A DNA stretch of 43,679 nt from a virus: the IMG/VR virus record IMGVR_UViG_3300002145_000061, positions 1 through 43,679 of that record, one strand, 5' to 3'. Positions 1 through 5,398 of this stretch are shown in pieces; position 1 is the first letter of the stretch; every line of letters starts with the position of its first letter. A program made the position numbers and the translations under genes. The notes beneath the pieces are model-generated. The model made no database searches, had not been told where the DNA came from, and saw nothing but the letters and a program-made list of their open reading frames with translations.

Positions 1-102
1 ATAGCCAATCAAACCAAATAGTCCAGCAAAAATTGTCACAAAGACAACCACGACCGCAACCTGAACCAGTTCTTCAATCAGGTTTCTGAGCTTGTAGTTC
101 AT
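1..102 (-). CDS. Small membrane protein, N-terminal part only
   Basis: Only the first 34 codons lie in the window; the gene runs off the left edge. It starts at an ATG at 102-100 that overlaps the stop of the upstream gene in an ATGA arrangement, so translational coupling is likely. After a charged start (MNYKLRNLIEEL) comes a long hydrophobic run of about 20 residues rich in Val, Phe and Gly, which reads as one transmembrane helix with the N-terminus probably cytoplasmic. No family recognised. It belongs to the minus-strand series of small, probably early genes. The missing C-terminus prevents any functional call. Confidence 0.6.
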   Translation of the reverse strand, partial: MNYKLRNLIEELVQVAVVVVFVTIFAGLFGLIGY

Positions 103-311
103 TGTTTTCCTCCAGCACTACTCAGTGCTTCTTTTGTTTTAACTGTGTAGTATCCGCGGCCTTCGCAAAACTCACAGTTGTTTATTGTTTCTTGTTCTGT
201 TGAATAGTTCCACGATTCTATAAAGCCATCACCTTTGCAGGCATGGCATACTGGTGGCTCTATTCCAAAGCGAGTCATATACTCGTTGCGTTCTCTGTCA
301 AACGTTTCCAT
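99..311 (-). CDS. Small zinc-finger protein with DnaJ-like CxxCxGxG motifs
   Basis: A 70-residue protein with two CxxC pairs in DnaJ cysteine-rich style: CHACKGDG at about residues 22-29 and CEFCEGRG at about residues 46-53. Four cysteines probably bind one zinc ion. Phages often carry such stand-alone mini zinc fingers with no J-domain; their role is unknown, and protein or nucleic-acid binding is the usual guess. The gene overlaps the upstream gene by 14 bases and the downstream membrane-protein gene by 4, so the three form one operon. The metal-binding call is firm from the spacing; the function is not known. Confidence 0.75.
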   Translation of the reverse strand: METFDRERNEYMTRFGIEPPVCHACKGDGFIESWNYSTEQETINNCEFCEGRGYYTVKTKEALSSAGGKQ

Positions 312-753
312 TAAAATGCCGTGATGTTATAGTTGGTAGTTTGATGTCTTGATATTCAAGAAACTCAAGCAATCTCTCGCTGCTCATGCGAGCAACCATA
401 CCATCTTCTGACCTGAAGAAGCTTGATGTAACCCACTCGTTTTCATCTGACTCGGCAGAAAGATCAAGCACGGCAACCTCAAACGTGGACTGGTTTACTG
501 ACTGATCTGGAGATTCAACTGGACTACCGCCGTATAAACTTCCAGTTCCAACTGACAGTAAATAGTCTCTTTCTTTACGCACGAAAAGCGCTGATGTATG
601 GTATGATCCAGTAAATATTTCTTTCCACTTGAGTGACTTGAGTGACTTCCAAGCCTTCTCTTTTGCTTCAATTTCGCGATCAATCATCTGATCCCGCTTG
701 ATGTCTGCGTATTCTCCCCAGTCTATCTCGAAAAACTCTTGTTCTTCCTGCAT
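298..753 (-). CDS. Hypothetical 151-residue protein
   Basis: Not recognised. The protein is acidic and soluble, with a charged helical N-terminus (residues 1-45 rich in Glu, Lys, Arg and Trp) and a mixed C-terminal part with a Ser/Glu/Asp-rich stretch near residues 95-110. No signal peptide or membrane segment. An AGAGG Shine-Dalgarno lies about 8 bases before the ATG at 753, which supports this start. A promoter-like motif with hairpin (782-822) lies just upstream, so this may be the first gene of a three-gene transcript with the zinc-finger and membrane proteins. The gene call is secure; function unknown. Confidence 0.75.
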   Translation of the reverse strand: MQEEQEFFEIDWGEYADIKRDQMIDREIEAKEKAWKSLKSLKWKEIFTGSYHTSALFVRKERDYLLSVGTGSLYGGSPVESPDQSVNQSTFEVAVLDLSAESDENEWVTSSFFRSEDGMVARMSSERLLEFLEYQDIKLPTITSRHFNGNV

Positions 754-781
754 GATAATGCCTCTTGCTGTTTAGAAATAA

Positions 782-822
782 GTGGGCGGGGACAGCGCAG
801 GCCATCCCCACCGCACTAACAA
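782..822 (-). promoter_or_regulatory. Promoter-like motif plus hairpin, copy E
   Basis: On the minus strand the core TTGTTAGTGCG (822-812) is preceded by T's and followed directly by an imperfect hairpin (811-782): GTGGGGA pairs with TCCCC and CAC around a 3-base bulge. The gene start at 753 lies 29 bases beyond. It is one of five similar cores in 1.9 kb, all on the minus strand. The repetition is seen; the promoter role is inferred. Confidence 0.5.
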
Positions 823-845
823 AAAGGGTTGGGAAAGGTCTGGCG

Positions 846-941
846 TTACCCAAACAGACTTATCCCAACTCCAAGTGAAAACCATGTAATTGCGAGCGTA
901 ATTACCAGACTTGTAAAACGCTTGAAGTTTTTCTCTGACAT
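846..941 (-). CDS. 31-residue single-pass membrane microprotein
   Basis: A short reading frame starting at ATG 941 and ending TAA 846. The product starts MSEKNFKRFT and continues as one hydrophobic helix (LVITLAITWFSLGVGISLF), the textbook pattern of a small inner-membrane phage protein with a positive N-terminus. It begins just after the stop of the 947-1423 gene (5 bases apart), as expected for a downstream operon member, and ends before the next promoter-like motif. A longer frame over 772-984 on the same strand is rejected in its favour. Early phage microproteins of this kind often act on host membrane proteins, but nothing here shows a target. Confidence 0.55.
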   Translation of the reverse strand: MSEKNFKRFTSLVITLAITWFSLGVGISLFG

Positions 942-946
942 GCGAA

Positions 947-1423
947 TCACCATGATGCTTGGTAAATAATTTTGCTTTCAACAAAATCTGTTTCAGCTAA
1001 TACGTCCTCAAGGATTTCGATTGTGCTATTCAGGTCATCCACATACGACTCATCGCCAGCTCTAGTCGAGCCAAAGAAAAAGCCACTTGTTGGAGGCAGC
1101 TTTTCAAGTGCAGCTTTAGTTCTTTCTTCCTCTGATTCTTCTCCAAGAATAGAGCAACAAAGCTGAAGCAACTCATCAAGCTTTTGCTTTGGCACGTGGA
1201 TCTCCTGACAGTCATCAACACCATCAGCGCATTGCCCTACAATCCAGCCGTGGATTGCATTAGCCTTTCGCCAGTAACCAACTTTCTCAATGATGTAGGA
1301 AATCTTATCTGGATTAATACCCTTTGTATTTTTAGATATCATTATTTCAGTACGTTCTTCTGGGTCCATGTGATCCCAGTTTTGGACATACGTTTTCTTA
1401 TAAAGGTACATGTCGAGTCCCAT
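947..1423 (-). CDS. Conserved phage protein of the MGLDMYL type
   Basis: A 158-residue protein starting MGLDMYLYKKTYV, with a central W-R-K-A-N-A-I-H segment (about residues 51-58) and a C-terminal GFFFGST segment (about residues 113-119), ending in Y-Q-A-S-W. I know this combination from many unrelated phages and prophages as a conserved protein of unknown function. A GGAG Shine-Dalgarno 7 bases before the ATG supports the start. It lies downstream of promoter-like copy D and appears to be co-transcribed with the 31-residue membrane protein. Family recognition is from the pattern only; no enzymatic role can be assigned. Confidence 0.8.
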   Translation of the reverse strand: MGLDMYLYKKTYVQNWDHMDPEERTEIMISKNTKGINPDKISYIIEKVGYWRKANAIHGWIVGQCADGVDDCQEIHVPKQKLDELLQLCCSILGEESEEERTKAALEKLPPTSGFFFGSTRAGDESYVDDLNSTIEILEDVLAETDFVESKIIYQASW

Positions 1424-1447
1424 AACAGTCTCCGTTTATGATTAATA

Positions 1448-1486
1448 GGCGAGGGGCACAGCGTCCCGCACCAGACACACTAACAA
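1448..1486 (-). promoter_or_regulatory. Promoter-like motif plus hairpin, copy D
   Basis: The minus strand shows TTTTTGTTAGTGTG with core TTGTTAGTGTG at 1486-1476, then a few bases later an imperfect hairpin (1472-1448) with GGTG/CGCC and GGG/CCC pairs around one mismatch. The ATG of the MGLDMYL-type gene lies 25 bases beyond the hairpin. The core is identical to copy C. Confidence 0.5.
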
Positions 1487-1515
1487 AAAGCGTGAGGAAA
1501 AGATCTGCCAGCTAT

Positions 1516-1587
1516 TTAAAACCGCACAGCTCCAGTTAGTATTACAACGATTACAACCTTAGCTATTTCTGAAGGAAATTCCAGCAT
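1516..1587 (-). CDS. 23-residue hydrophobic microprotein (tentative)
   Basis: A minus-strand frame of 23 codons (MLEFPSEIAKVV..., ending AVRF) with a hydrophobic Val/Ile-rich middle. A good ribosome site (GAGGAAAC) lies about 8 bases before the ATG at 1587, which is the main reason to report so short a frame. It sits between the terminator at 1690-1726 and promoter-like copy D, so how it would be transcribed is unclear unless the terminator leaks. Possibly a membrane peptide; possibly chance. Confidence 0.35.
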   Translation of the reverse strand: MLEFPSEIAKVVIVVILTGAVRF

Positions 1588-1641
1588 GTTAGTTTCCTCA
1601 AGTTATTTCACGAGTTGTAGCGTTTGCGCTCAGCTGGCGAA

Positions 1642-1687
1642 GCACGAAGTGCGGAGCCATCCGTAAAGAAGCGCGAGTGAAGCTCGC
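1642..1687. other. Hairpin-rich spacer
   Basis: Two perfect short hairpins lie here: GCAC-GAA-GTGC at 1642-1652 and GCGAG with CTCGC at 1673-1687. They fall just beyond the minus-strand terminator, in a spacer that holds only the doubtful 23-codon frame. Similar GCGAG/GAAGTG vocabulary recurs at 2320-2340. No function can be read. Confidence 0.35.
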
Positions 1688-1689
1688 AC

Positions 1690-1726
1690 ATTTAAAAGCA
1701 AGGCCCCCCTTTCGGGGGGCTTGCTC
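1690..1726 (-). terminator. Rho-independent terminator
   Basis: Minus-strand reading gives AGCAAG-CCCCCC-GAAA-GGGGGG-CCTTGCT followed by TTTTAAA. This is a long GC stem with a GAAA tetraloop and a U-tract, placed just after the stop of the 1732-2130 gene. It is a strong terminator for minus-strand transcription; the plus-strand side lacks a T-run. Confidence 0.85.
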
Positions 1727-1731
1727 TCCAA

Positions 1732-2130
1732 TCAGAGGGCGAAACCTTCTGACTTGCGAGCCTTCGTAGGGCTAAGCCGCACGATAAAGCTGCGCTCTAC
1801 GCCAGCTTCGGTGTGGCGAAAATCGTTTTTGACTTTACCACGGTAAAAACCAGCGTCAAGCATGTCGCTTACTGCGGCAGTTCTCGCTTTCAGAAAACTG
1901 ACGTAGCTGGCCATGCTACTATAAGCGGCAGAGTAGGCTTCATCGCCATCTCCAATAAAGCGCGCGGCGATGCAAACCTCTTCATAATTCTCGATGAGGT
2001 ACTCAATGGCAAGAGCAGACTCATCACTGCGAGGGTTTTCCATGATTACGTCAACAGACAGTTCTGCGAGCGCGTCATCAGCGGTTTCGCGTGCGAGGAT
2101 TACGGCGCTAAGGGACTTCAGATTACTCAT
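1732..2130 (-). CDS. Hypothetical 132-residue protein
   Basis: I choose the ATG at 2130 (MSNLKSLSAVILA...), not an upstream start at 2190, because GGAGG lies 8 bases before it and the longer version would begin inside the promoter-like hairpin of copy C. The product is mostly alpha-helical and acidic in the first 90 residues, with Ala-rich helices and an E-N-Y-E-E stretch. The C-terminal 45 residues are basic and resemble a small DNA- or RNA-binding tail (S-P-T-K-A-R-K). No family recognised. It is a single-gene transcript bounded by copy C and the terminator at 1690-1726, which suggests strong independent early expression. Confidence 0.7.
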   Translation of the reverse strand: MSNLKSLSAVILARETADDALAELSVDVIMENPRSDESALAIEYLIENYEEVCIAARFIGDGDEAYSAAYSSMASYVSFLKARTAAVSDMLDAGFYRGKVKNDFRHTEAGVERSFIVRLSPTKARKSEGFAL

Positions 2131-2167
2131 AACAAACCTCCAAGTTTGACTTAAGTGAGCTTTGACG

Positions 2168-2198
2168 TGGAACGGAAATCGTCCCATCACACTAACAA
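2168..2198 (-). promoter_or_regulatory. Promoter-like motif plus hairpin, copy C
   Basis: Minus-strand core TTGTTAGTGTG (2198-2188), then immediately TGGGAC-gatttcc-GTTCCA, a 6-bp hairpin at 2186-2168. The ATG at 2130 with its GGAGG site follows. This is the cleanest example of the motif-hairpin-ribosome site-gene arrangement. Confidence 0.55.
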
Positions 2199-2411
2199 GA
2201 ACGTTAGCACGAAGGGGAGAGTGCGTAGAGCGTGAGCGTAAGGATTTAAAATAGGGTACGTATGAGCGTGCGCAGGTGTGTGGACAGACACGAGTGAGCC
2301 CAGCTCACGAGTCCACAAGCGAGCAAAGCGAGCGAAGTGGCTCCAAACTGACAGCTTTAGCTGGCAGATAGTAAGTTTCACGTAAAATTCTAACGGCGAA
2401 AACCCCCTATA
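2199..2411. other. Structured non-coding spacer
   Basis: No convincing gene. The stretch holds a strong nested hairpin at 2279-2317: outer arms TGTGGAC/GTCCACA and inner arms GTGAGC/GCTCAC around a 3-base loop, with an asymmetric internal bulge. A second small hairpin (CAGCT-TT-AGCTG) lies near 2355-2366, and there are GCGAGC repeats near 2318-2335. It lies between promoter-like copies B and C on the minus strand, so copy B would transcribe it as a structured RNA. The fold is seen by eye; the RNA is inferred. Confidence 0.4.
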
Positions 2412-2422
2412 CACCCTAACAA
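2412..2422 (-). promoter_or_regulatory. Promoter-like motif, copy B
   Basis: Minus-strand TTGTTAGGGTG, one base off the copy C/D core. No clear hairpin follows, unlike the other copies, but the G-rich stretch TAGGGGG is adjacent. It faces the structured spacer, not an obvious gene. Confidence 0.35.
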
Positions 2423-2685
2423 AGGCTGATTTCTGCATACATATCACCGTCACTCATTCTAATACAATTTTTTGTGTTTGTACGCACTCCCAAAAGCTGG
2501 TATATTCTTGTGGCAGACAGCAAAAACAGCCGCTTGTTAGTTAAGTAACCAATATCAAAGGAGCCGCTGTGAGCTACTTGGGCGCAAATGCAGGGTAATA
2601 GCTGCACCTTACGGGGCTTGCGTAGACCAAACTGAGTAGATTTCCCTACGTATGGTGGTGAATACGGATCATATCTGCTGACCAC
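2416..2685 (-). CDS. Possible small early protein (doubtful)
   Basis: A minus-strand frame open for 89 codons between promoter-like copies A and B. The nominal GTG start at 2685 lies inside copy A's hairpin, so the true start, if any, is further in; an internal GTG at codon 27 is one choice. The C-terminal half (around TRIYQLLGVRTN and MSDGDMYAE) looks like a small beta-barrel rather than random translation. Its TAG stop falls in the core of copy B. No ATG with a good ribosome site was found. Reported because it is the only long frame in this stretch and fits the unit-by-unit layout. Confidence 0.3.
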   Translation of the reverse strand: MVSRYDPYSPPYVGKSTQFGLRKPRKVQLLPCICAQVAHSGSFDIGYLTNKRLFLLSATRIYQLLGVRTNTKNCIRMSDGDMYAEISLC

Positions 2686-2706
2686 TGGTCATTTCGCACA
2701 CTAATA
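2679..2706 (-). promoter_or_regulatory. Promoter-like motif plus palindrome, copy A
   Basis: Minus-strand TATTAGTGTG (2706-2697), five bases, then the perfect 13-base palindrome TGACCAGTGGTCA (2691-2679). It is the outermost of the five copies and sits at the divergence point between the minus-strand early genes and the plus-strand operon. Confidence 0.45.
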
Positions 2707-2724
2707 GGTTTATTGTATCCAATA

Positions 2725-2811
2725 ATGAACGGAAAAGGCGGTAAGAGAAGGCCCACAACCGTTACTATTAAGGAATGGGAGAAAAAGTGGGAGGCAATCT
2801 TTAAAAAGTAG
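2725..2811 (+). CDS. 28-residue GKGxKxRP-type phage microprotein
   Basis: ATG 2725 to TAG 2811 encodes 28 residues beginning MNGKGGKRRPTTVT and ending W-E-A-I-F-K-K. Very short proteins with a G-K-G-x-K-x-R-P start and a (W/Y)-x-x-I-F-x-K end recur in many lytic phages, so I take this as a real gene. Role unknown; it is strongly basic. It is the first plus-strand gene, and a T-run follows it directly. Confidence 0.6.
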   Translation: MNGKGGKRRPTTVTIKEWEKKWEAIFKK

Positions 2812-2838
2812 TTCTTTTTTTATAGGTTGGGTTTGGTA

Positions 2839-2873
2839 ACAGCGCTGACGCGCTGTGTCCCGCTACGCGGGAC
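2839..2873. promoter_or_regulatory. Tandem perfect hairpins before the late operon
   Basis: Two adjacent perfect hairpins with no gap: ACAGCGC-TGAC-GCGCTGT (2839-2856) and GTCCCGC-TAC-GCGGGAC (2857-2873). No T-run follows on either strand, so a classic terminator is unlikely. They lie about 40 bases before the first sizeable gene of the plus-strand operon and could be a 5' leader structure, a protein binding site or a boundary element. An AT-rich patch (TAACTATATCG, about 2894-2904) between them and the ATG could hold a -10 element, which I cannot prove. Confidence 0.5.
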
Positions 2874-2913
2874 GGGTTATCGTTTCTGGCCTTAACTATA
2901 TCGTGTTATTACC

Positions 2914-3213
2914 ATGGCTATTGAGTATCGCGGGGAGAAGTTTGAGGGCTACAATAAACCAAAGCGCACTCCAAATCATGGAGCCAAGTCACACGCCGTG
3001 CTTATGAAGAAGGGGGATGAGATTAAAATGATCCGCTTTGGACAGCAGGGCGTAAAGACCAATCAAACCGTAGGGCAGCGCGAGGCATTTAAGAGCCGCC
3101 ACGCCAAAGACATTGCTAAGGGCCCCACTTCCGCTGCTTATTGGGCAGACAAGGTGAAGTGGTCGCCAAGCAAGACACAATCATCATCCACTAAATGGAA
3201 AAAAGGTAGCTAA
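2914..3213 (+). CDS. Conserved small basic phage protein (SAAYWA-KVKW type)
   Basis: A 99-residue basic protein. Two short segments are recognisable from phages with T7-like and marine podovirus gene sets: I-R-F-G-Q-Q-G-V (about residues 41-48) and the C-terminal K-S-R-H-A-K-D-I ... S-A-A-Y-W-A-D-K-V-K-W (about residues 65-90). Proteins with this pattern are common near the start of structural operons; their function is not established, though the high Lys/Arg content suggests nucleic-acid binding. The ribosome site is weak. The start is the only good ATG and is followed by typical coding. Confidence 0.75.
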   Translation: MAIEYRGEKFEGYNKPKRTPNHGAKSHAVLMKKGDEIKMIRFGQQGVKTNQTVGQREAFKSRHAKDIAKGPTSAAYWADKVKWSPSKTQSSSTKWKKGS

Positions 3214-3215
3214 TT

Positions 3216-3293
3216 ATGCCGTACAAGAAGACAAAAATGGGAACAGTTAAGATGCCGTACACAAAAAAGAAAGTTGTGAAGGGTAAAAAGTAA
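3216..3293 (+). CDS. 25-residue lysine-rich peptide
   Basis: ATG 3216 to TAA 3293. The product is almost half Lys and contains an imperfect internal duplication: MPYKKTKMGTVK followed by MPYTKKK. It starts 3 bases after the previous stop, and its TAA overlaps the next ATG as TAATG, so it sits naturally in the operon. Tiny Lys-rich MPYKK peptides occur at this position in other phages. Probably binds DNA or RNA; no evidence for a specific role. Confidence 0.55.
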   Translation: MPYKKTKMGTVKMPYTKKKVVKGKK

Positions 3294-3472
3294 TGGGAAG
3301 GAATCTGAAACGTAGTGTGCGCGATACTTGGAAAGACGAAGGTTGGAGCGGGGAGCGCAACAAGCGCATGCTTGAGGCAAAGCGCGAGGCAAAAGCGCTC
3401 AAGAACGAAGACCTTGCTGACTTCAGCAAGAATGACTGGGATGATATTGTAAAGCAAGAGAACAAGTTTTGA
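3293..3472 (+). CDS. 59-residue charged helical protein
   Basis: Starts in the TAATG overlap with the previous gene and ends in a TGATG overlap with the next. The product (MGRNLKRSVRDTWK...) is almost entirely charged and helical, with a basic first half and an acidic end (N-D-W-D-D-I-V-K). No family recognised. The coupled start and stop make the call secure despite the small size. Confidence 0.65.
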   Translation: MGRNLKRSVRDTWKDEGWSGERNKRMLEAKREAKALKNEDLADFSKNDWDDIVKQENKF

Positions 3473-3804
3473 TGACAAAGGCAGAGTATGAGGCAATAGT
3501 GGACGCTACCTTTGAGGATATTGCGGCCACGTTGCGCAAAAAGAACGCTGACTACACAGGCATTTCTGCTGATCCATTTGCAAACTTTAGGTTATCTGAG
3601 CTTGAGGGCGTTGCCCCAGAGAGAGGGCTGCTTATACGAGTTCAGGATAAGATGCAGCGCATCAGGTCGTTTCTCGACCAAGGGCGTTTGTTTGTAGAGG
3701 GGGAATCGTTTGAAGATGCCATTCACGACATAATTGGCTATATGGTACTCCTGAAAGGGATGTTGCTGGAGAAAATGCAGGATGATCCTTTACGACTCAA
3801 CTGA
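3472..3804 (+). CDS. DUF1599 / nucleotide-modification-associated protein
   Basis: A 110-residue helical protein. The pattern K-N-A-D-Y (about residues 24-28), D-P-F-A-N-F-R (about 34-40), D-K-M-Q-R-I-R-S (about 60-67) and an acidic E-D-A-I-H-D-I-I-G-Y-M helix (about 83-93) matches the DUF1599 (nucleotide modification associated domain 1) type seen in many phages, related in architecture to all-alpha NTP pyrophosphohydrolases. I start at ATG 3472 (MTKAEYE) in the TGATG overlap, not the TTG three bases earlier. The family association with modified phage nucleotides is known; whether this phage modifies its DNA is not shown. Confidence 0.75.
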   Translation: MTKAEYEAIVDATFEDIAATLRKKNADYTGISADPFANFRLSELEGVAPERGLLIRVQDKMQRIRSFLDQGRLFVEGESFEDAIHDIIGYMVLLKGMLLEKMQDDPLRLN

Positions 3805-3916
3805 AGACCCCGTTAAAGTGTGGGAACGCTGGGCAAAGCAGCACGATCCCGTTGTCAGGGCCAAACGCTGGCTCAAGCTCAAGCTTGTTAAACTCAAACG
3901 TAAGATGCGTGGATAA
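3782..3916 (+). CDS. 44-residue basic protein
   Basis: ATG 3782 to TAA 3916, overlapping the end of the DUF1599-like gene by 23 bases in another frame. The first half is acidic and Trp-containing (STEDPVKVWERWAK) and the second half very basic (RAKRWLKLKLVKLKRKMRG), predicted as one amphipathic helix. It ends over the probable GTG start of the next gene. Reported because overlapping starts are the rule in this operon; function unknown. Confidence 0.5.
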   Translation: MILYDSTEDPVKVWERWAKQHDPVVRAKRWLKLKLVKLKRKMRG

Positions 3917-4682
3917 GATTACAAGGACGTTGGCGGACGCTACTGGGGTAAAAGCCAAGCGAGAATACATGGTCTATACGCAGGAAGAGGCAGACTCTGC
4001 TGGGATAGACTACGTTCATTACAAAAAAGCCACCACCGCTGGTGAGTGGGTGCTGTCTGATGATGGCTACGTTGCTCAGATAATCAGAGTAAATGGGCCG
4101 TACTCCTTTAGGGGTCGGCCCAAGTACGAGTTTATCTTGCCGTATTGCCGCGTCTGGAGTACAGGAAGCAAGAGGCAACTTAACTATGAAGAATTTCGCG
4201 AAGCTGGCGTATATTCTTGGCACAGCCCTAAGCGTTCTTACGAGTACTCTTTGGCTGGCAAGCGTTTTAAAGAGGCGCTTAAACAATACGCATTTTTATA
4301 CGTCACCCAAAAAGGCGTTCTTTCGCAAGAACAACTATCCGAAATAGGGAACCTTTACAGGCCCGACCAAAAAATTCCCGAAGCAACTTTTTTAAGGGCA
4401 GTAAGAACAAAGACTGGAAAAGTAATGTTACGAAGCGAACTAACTGGATTGATGGCAGAGCATGGCATTACGCCAGCTCACGTTATCACTCAGCACCAGA
4501 AGATCATTGAGGACGCGCTTGCTTCTGGGCAGCTTGGCGTTGCAGAGAAAGCCAATAAGCATTTCATTGAAATGCTTGACCTTACGCCAGACAAAGTAAC
4601 TGTAACTGAAAAACTTGAGGGCGGCATTAGGTTTGACCACCTGATCGCAGCACGAGAAGAAACCAAACAATTAGACCAATGA
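3909..4682 (+). CDS. terS: Putative terminase small subunit
   Basis: A 257-residue protein if the GTG at 3909 is used; it overlaps the previous stop, whereas upstream TTG codons add a Ser-rich stretch that looks unreal. The N-terminal half is mixed alpha/beta with basic patches (residues 90-120). The C-terminal third has a helical segment with E-H-G-I-T-P-A-H-V and an A-L-A-S-G-Q ... A-N-K-H-F-I-E-M-L-D-L repeat-like helix. A similar region closes small terminases that count and oligomerise on DNA. Position supports the call: it precedes the large terminase, with lysin genes between. No diagnostic motif exists, so this is a contextual call. Confidence 0.5.
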   Translation: MDKITRTLADATGVKAKREYMVYTQEEADSAGIDYVHYKKATTAGEWVLSDDGYVAQIIRVNGPYSFRGRPKYEFILPYCRVWSTGSKRQLNYEEFREAGVYSWHSPKRSYEYSLAGKRFKEALKQYAFLYVTQKGVLSQEQLSEIGNLYRPDQKIPEATFLRAVRTKTGKVMLRSELTGLMAEHGITPAHVITQHQKIIEDALASGQLGVAEKANKHFIEMLDLTPDKVTVTEKLEGGIRFDHLIAAREETKQLDQ

Positions 4683-4909
4683 GCAAAGGATATAAAATTT
4701 GGCCCACGGCTAACGGCTACACTGTTGTAGATCGCGAAACAATGGAAGAGGTACACCCTTCTATTGACAAACGCGCTGCCATGCGTATTGCATTTGACTA
4801 CTCAGTTAACGGGCTTCCAGTTAAAGCTGCGCCAGTGAAAGAAGTAGTAAAAGAAGAAGAGCCAGAAGAGGGCAAAAAAGTTGGGCGACCAAAGAAGTCA
4901 GGGAAATAA
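4679..4909 (+). CDS. Small protein with C-terminal AT-hook-like tail
   Basis: A 76-residue protein that overlaps the previous stop as ATGA. The N-terminal 50 residues (Y-K-I-W-P-T-A-N-G-Y-T-V-V-D) look like a compact beta-rich domain. They are followed by a low-complexity Val/Lys/Glu linker and a C-terminal K-V-G-R-P-K-K-S-G-K, which matches the R-P-K core of AT-hooks that bind AT-rich minor groove. Binding is inferred; no family recognised. Confidence 0.65.
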   Translation: MSKGYKIWPTANGYTVVDRETMEEVHPSIDKRAAMRIAFDYSVNGLPVKAAPVKEVVKEEEPEEGKKVGRPKKSGK

Positions 4910-5099
4910 CTTTTGTTACATTTGCGGCAAAAACATAACGCAGTGGGTAAAAGATCCAGTTGAAAATATTAACTGGGCCATTAGACTTTTTCCTACAAAA
5001 TCAGGATCTTACGTATGTACAATGTGTGATCCAGAAATTGAGTCTGATTGTCGAGCTAACAGGCGCGCCAAGAAAGACACGCAAACCTCTATGTTCTAA
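4881..5099 (+). CDS. Small CxxC zinc-ribbon-like protein
   Basis: A 72-residue frame starting at TTG 4881 with an AGAGGG-like ribosome site and overlapping the previous gene by 29 bases; no in-frame ATG precedes the cysteines. Two pairs, C-Y-I-C (about residues 12-15) and C-T-M-C (about residues 46-49), are spaced as in small zinc ribbons. The C-terminus is basic (N-R-R-A-K-K). The stop overlaps the next ATG as TAATG. Probably a nucleic-acid or protein-binding zinc protein; specific role unknown. Confidence 0.6.
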   Translation: MGDQRSQGNNFCYICGKNITQWVKDPVENINWAIRLFPTKSGSYVCTMCDPEIESDCRANRRAKKDTQTSMF

Positions 5100-5398
5100 T
5101 GGACGAGCAGCAACTCATGGAAATGCAGGACGCTATTGATGCGCTTATGCAGATTAGAAAGCGGAAGGCCATTGACTCTGCTCAAATGGCTCTCTCTAAA
5201 GCTATGGAATACCGCAAGCAGGAGCCAGAGATGGGTTACTACGGTATGTCTGCTCTTGATCTTGCTATGGACAAGCGAGAGCTAGTGAACATGATGCTTG
5301 CCACACCGCAAGCCCGCGTTGCCTCTGGAGCCAAGCAGCTCCAACACGTTAATCAGTATGGCCACTCTCAATCCAAAAATGTTTTGTACAGACGATAA
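5099..5398 (+). CDS. Hypothetical 99-residue helical protein
   Basis: Starts in a TAATG overlap and ends in another with the lysozyme gene. The product is Met-, Gln- and Ala-rich and almost wholly helical (MDEQQLMEMQDAIDALM...), with a flexible Gly/Ser end. Not recognised. Small helical proteins at this location in podoviruses can be virion or packaging accessories, but nothing specific is visible. Confidence 0.6.
   Translation: MDEQQLMEMQDAIDALMQIRKRKAIDSAQMALSKAMEYRKQEPEMGYYGMSALDLAMDKRELVNMMLATPQARVASGAKQLQHVNQYGHSQSKNVLYRR

Noticed and set aside
772-984. 70-residue minus-strand frame
   Set aside because: It overlaps the end of the MGLDMYL-type gene, the 31-residue membrane frame and the promoter-like motif E; the membrane frame fits the operon layout better.
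2187-2453. 88-residue minus-strand frame
   Set aside because: It runs across promoter-like copies B and C and the nested hairpin; composition is Ser/Leu/His-rich without pattern.
2568-2603. Very short plus-strand frame with a good ribosome site (GTG, S-Y-L-G-A-N-A-G, stop)
   Set aside because: Nine codons ending in two stops; could be a leader peptide or remnant but nothing supports expression.
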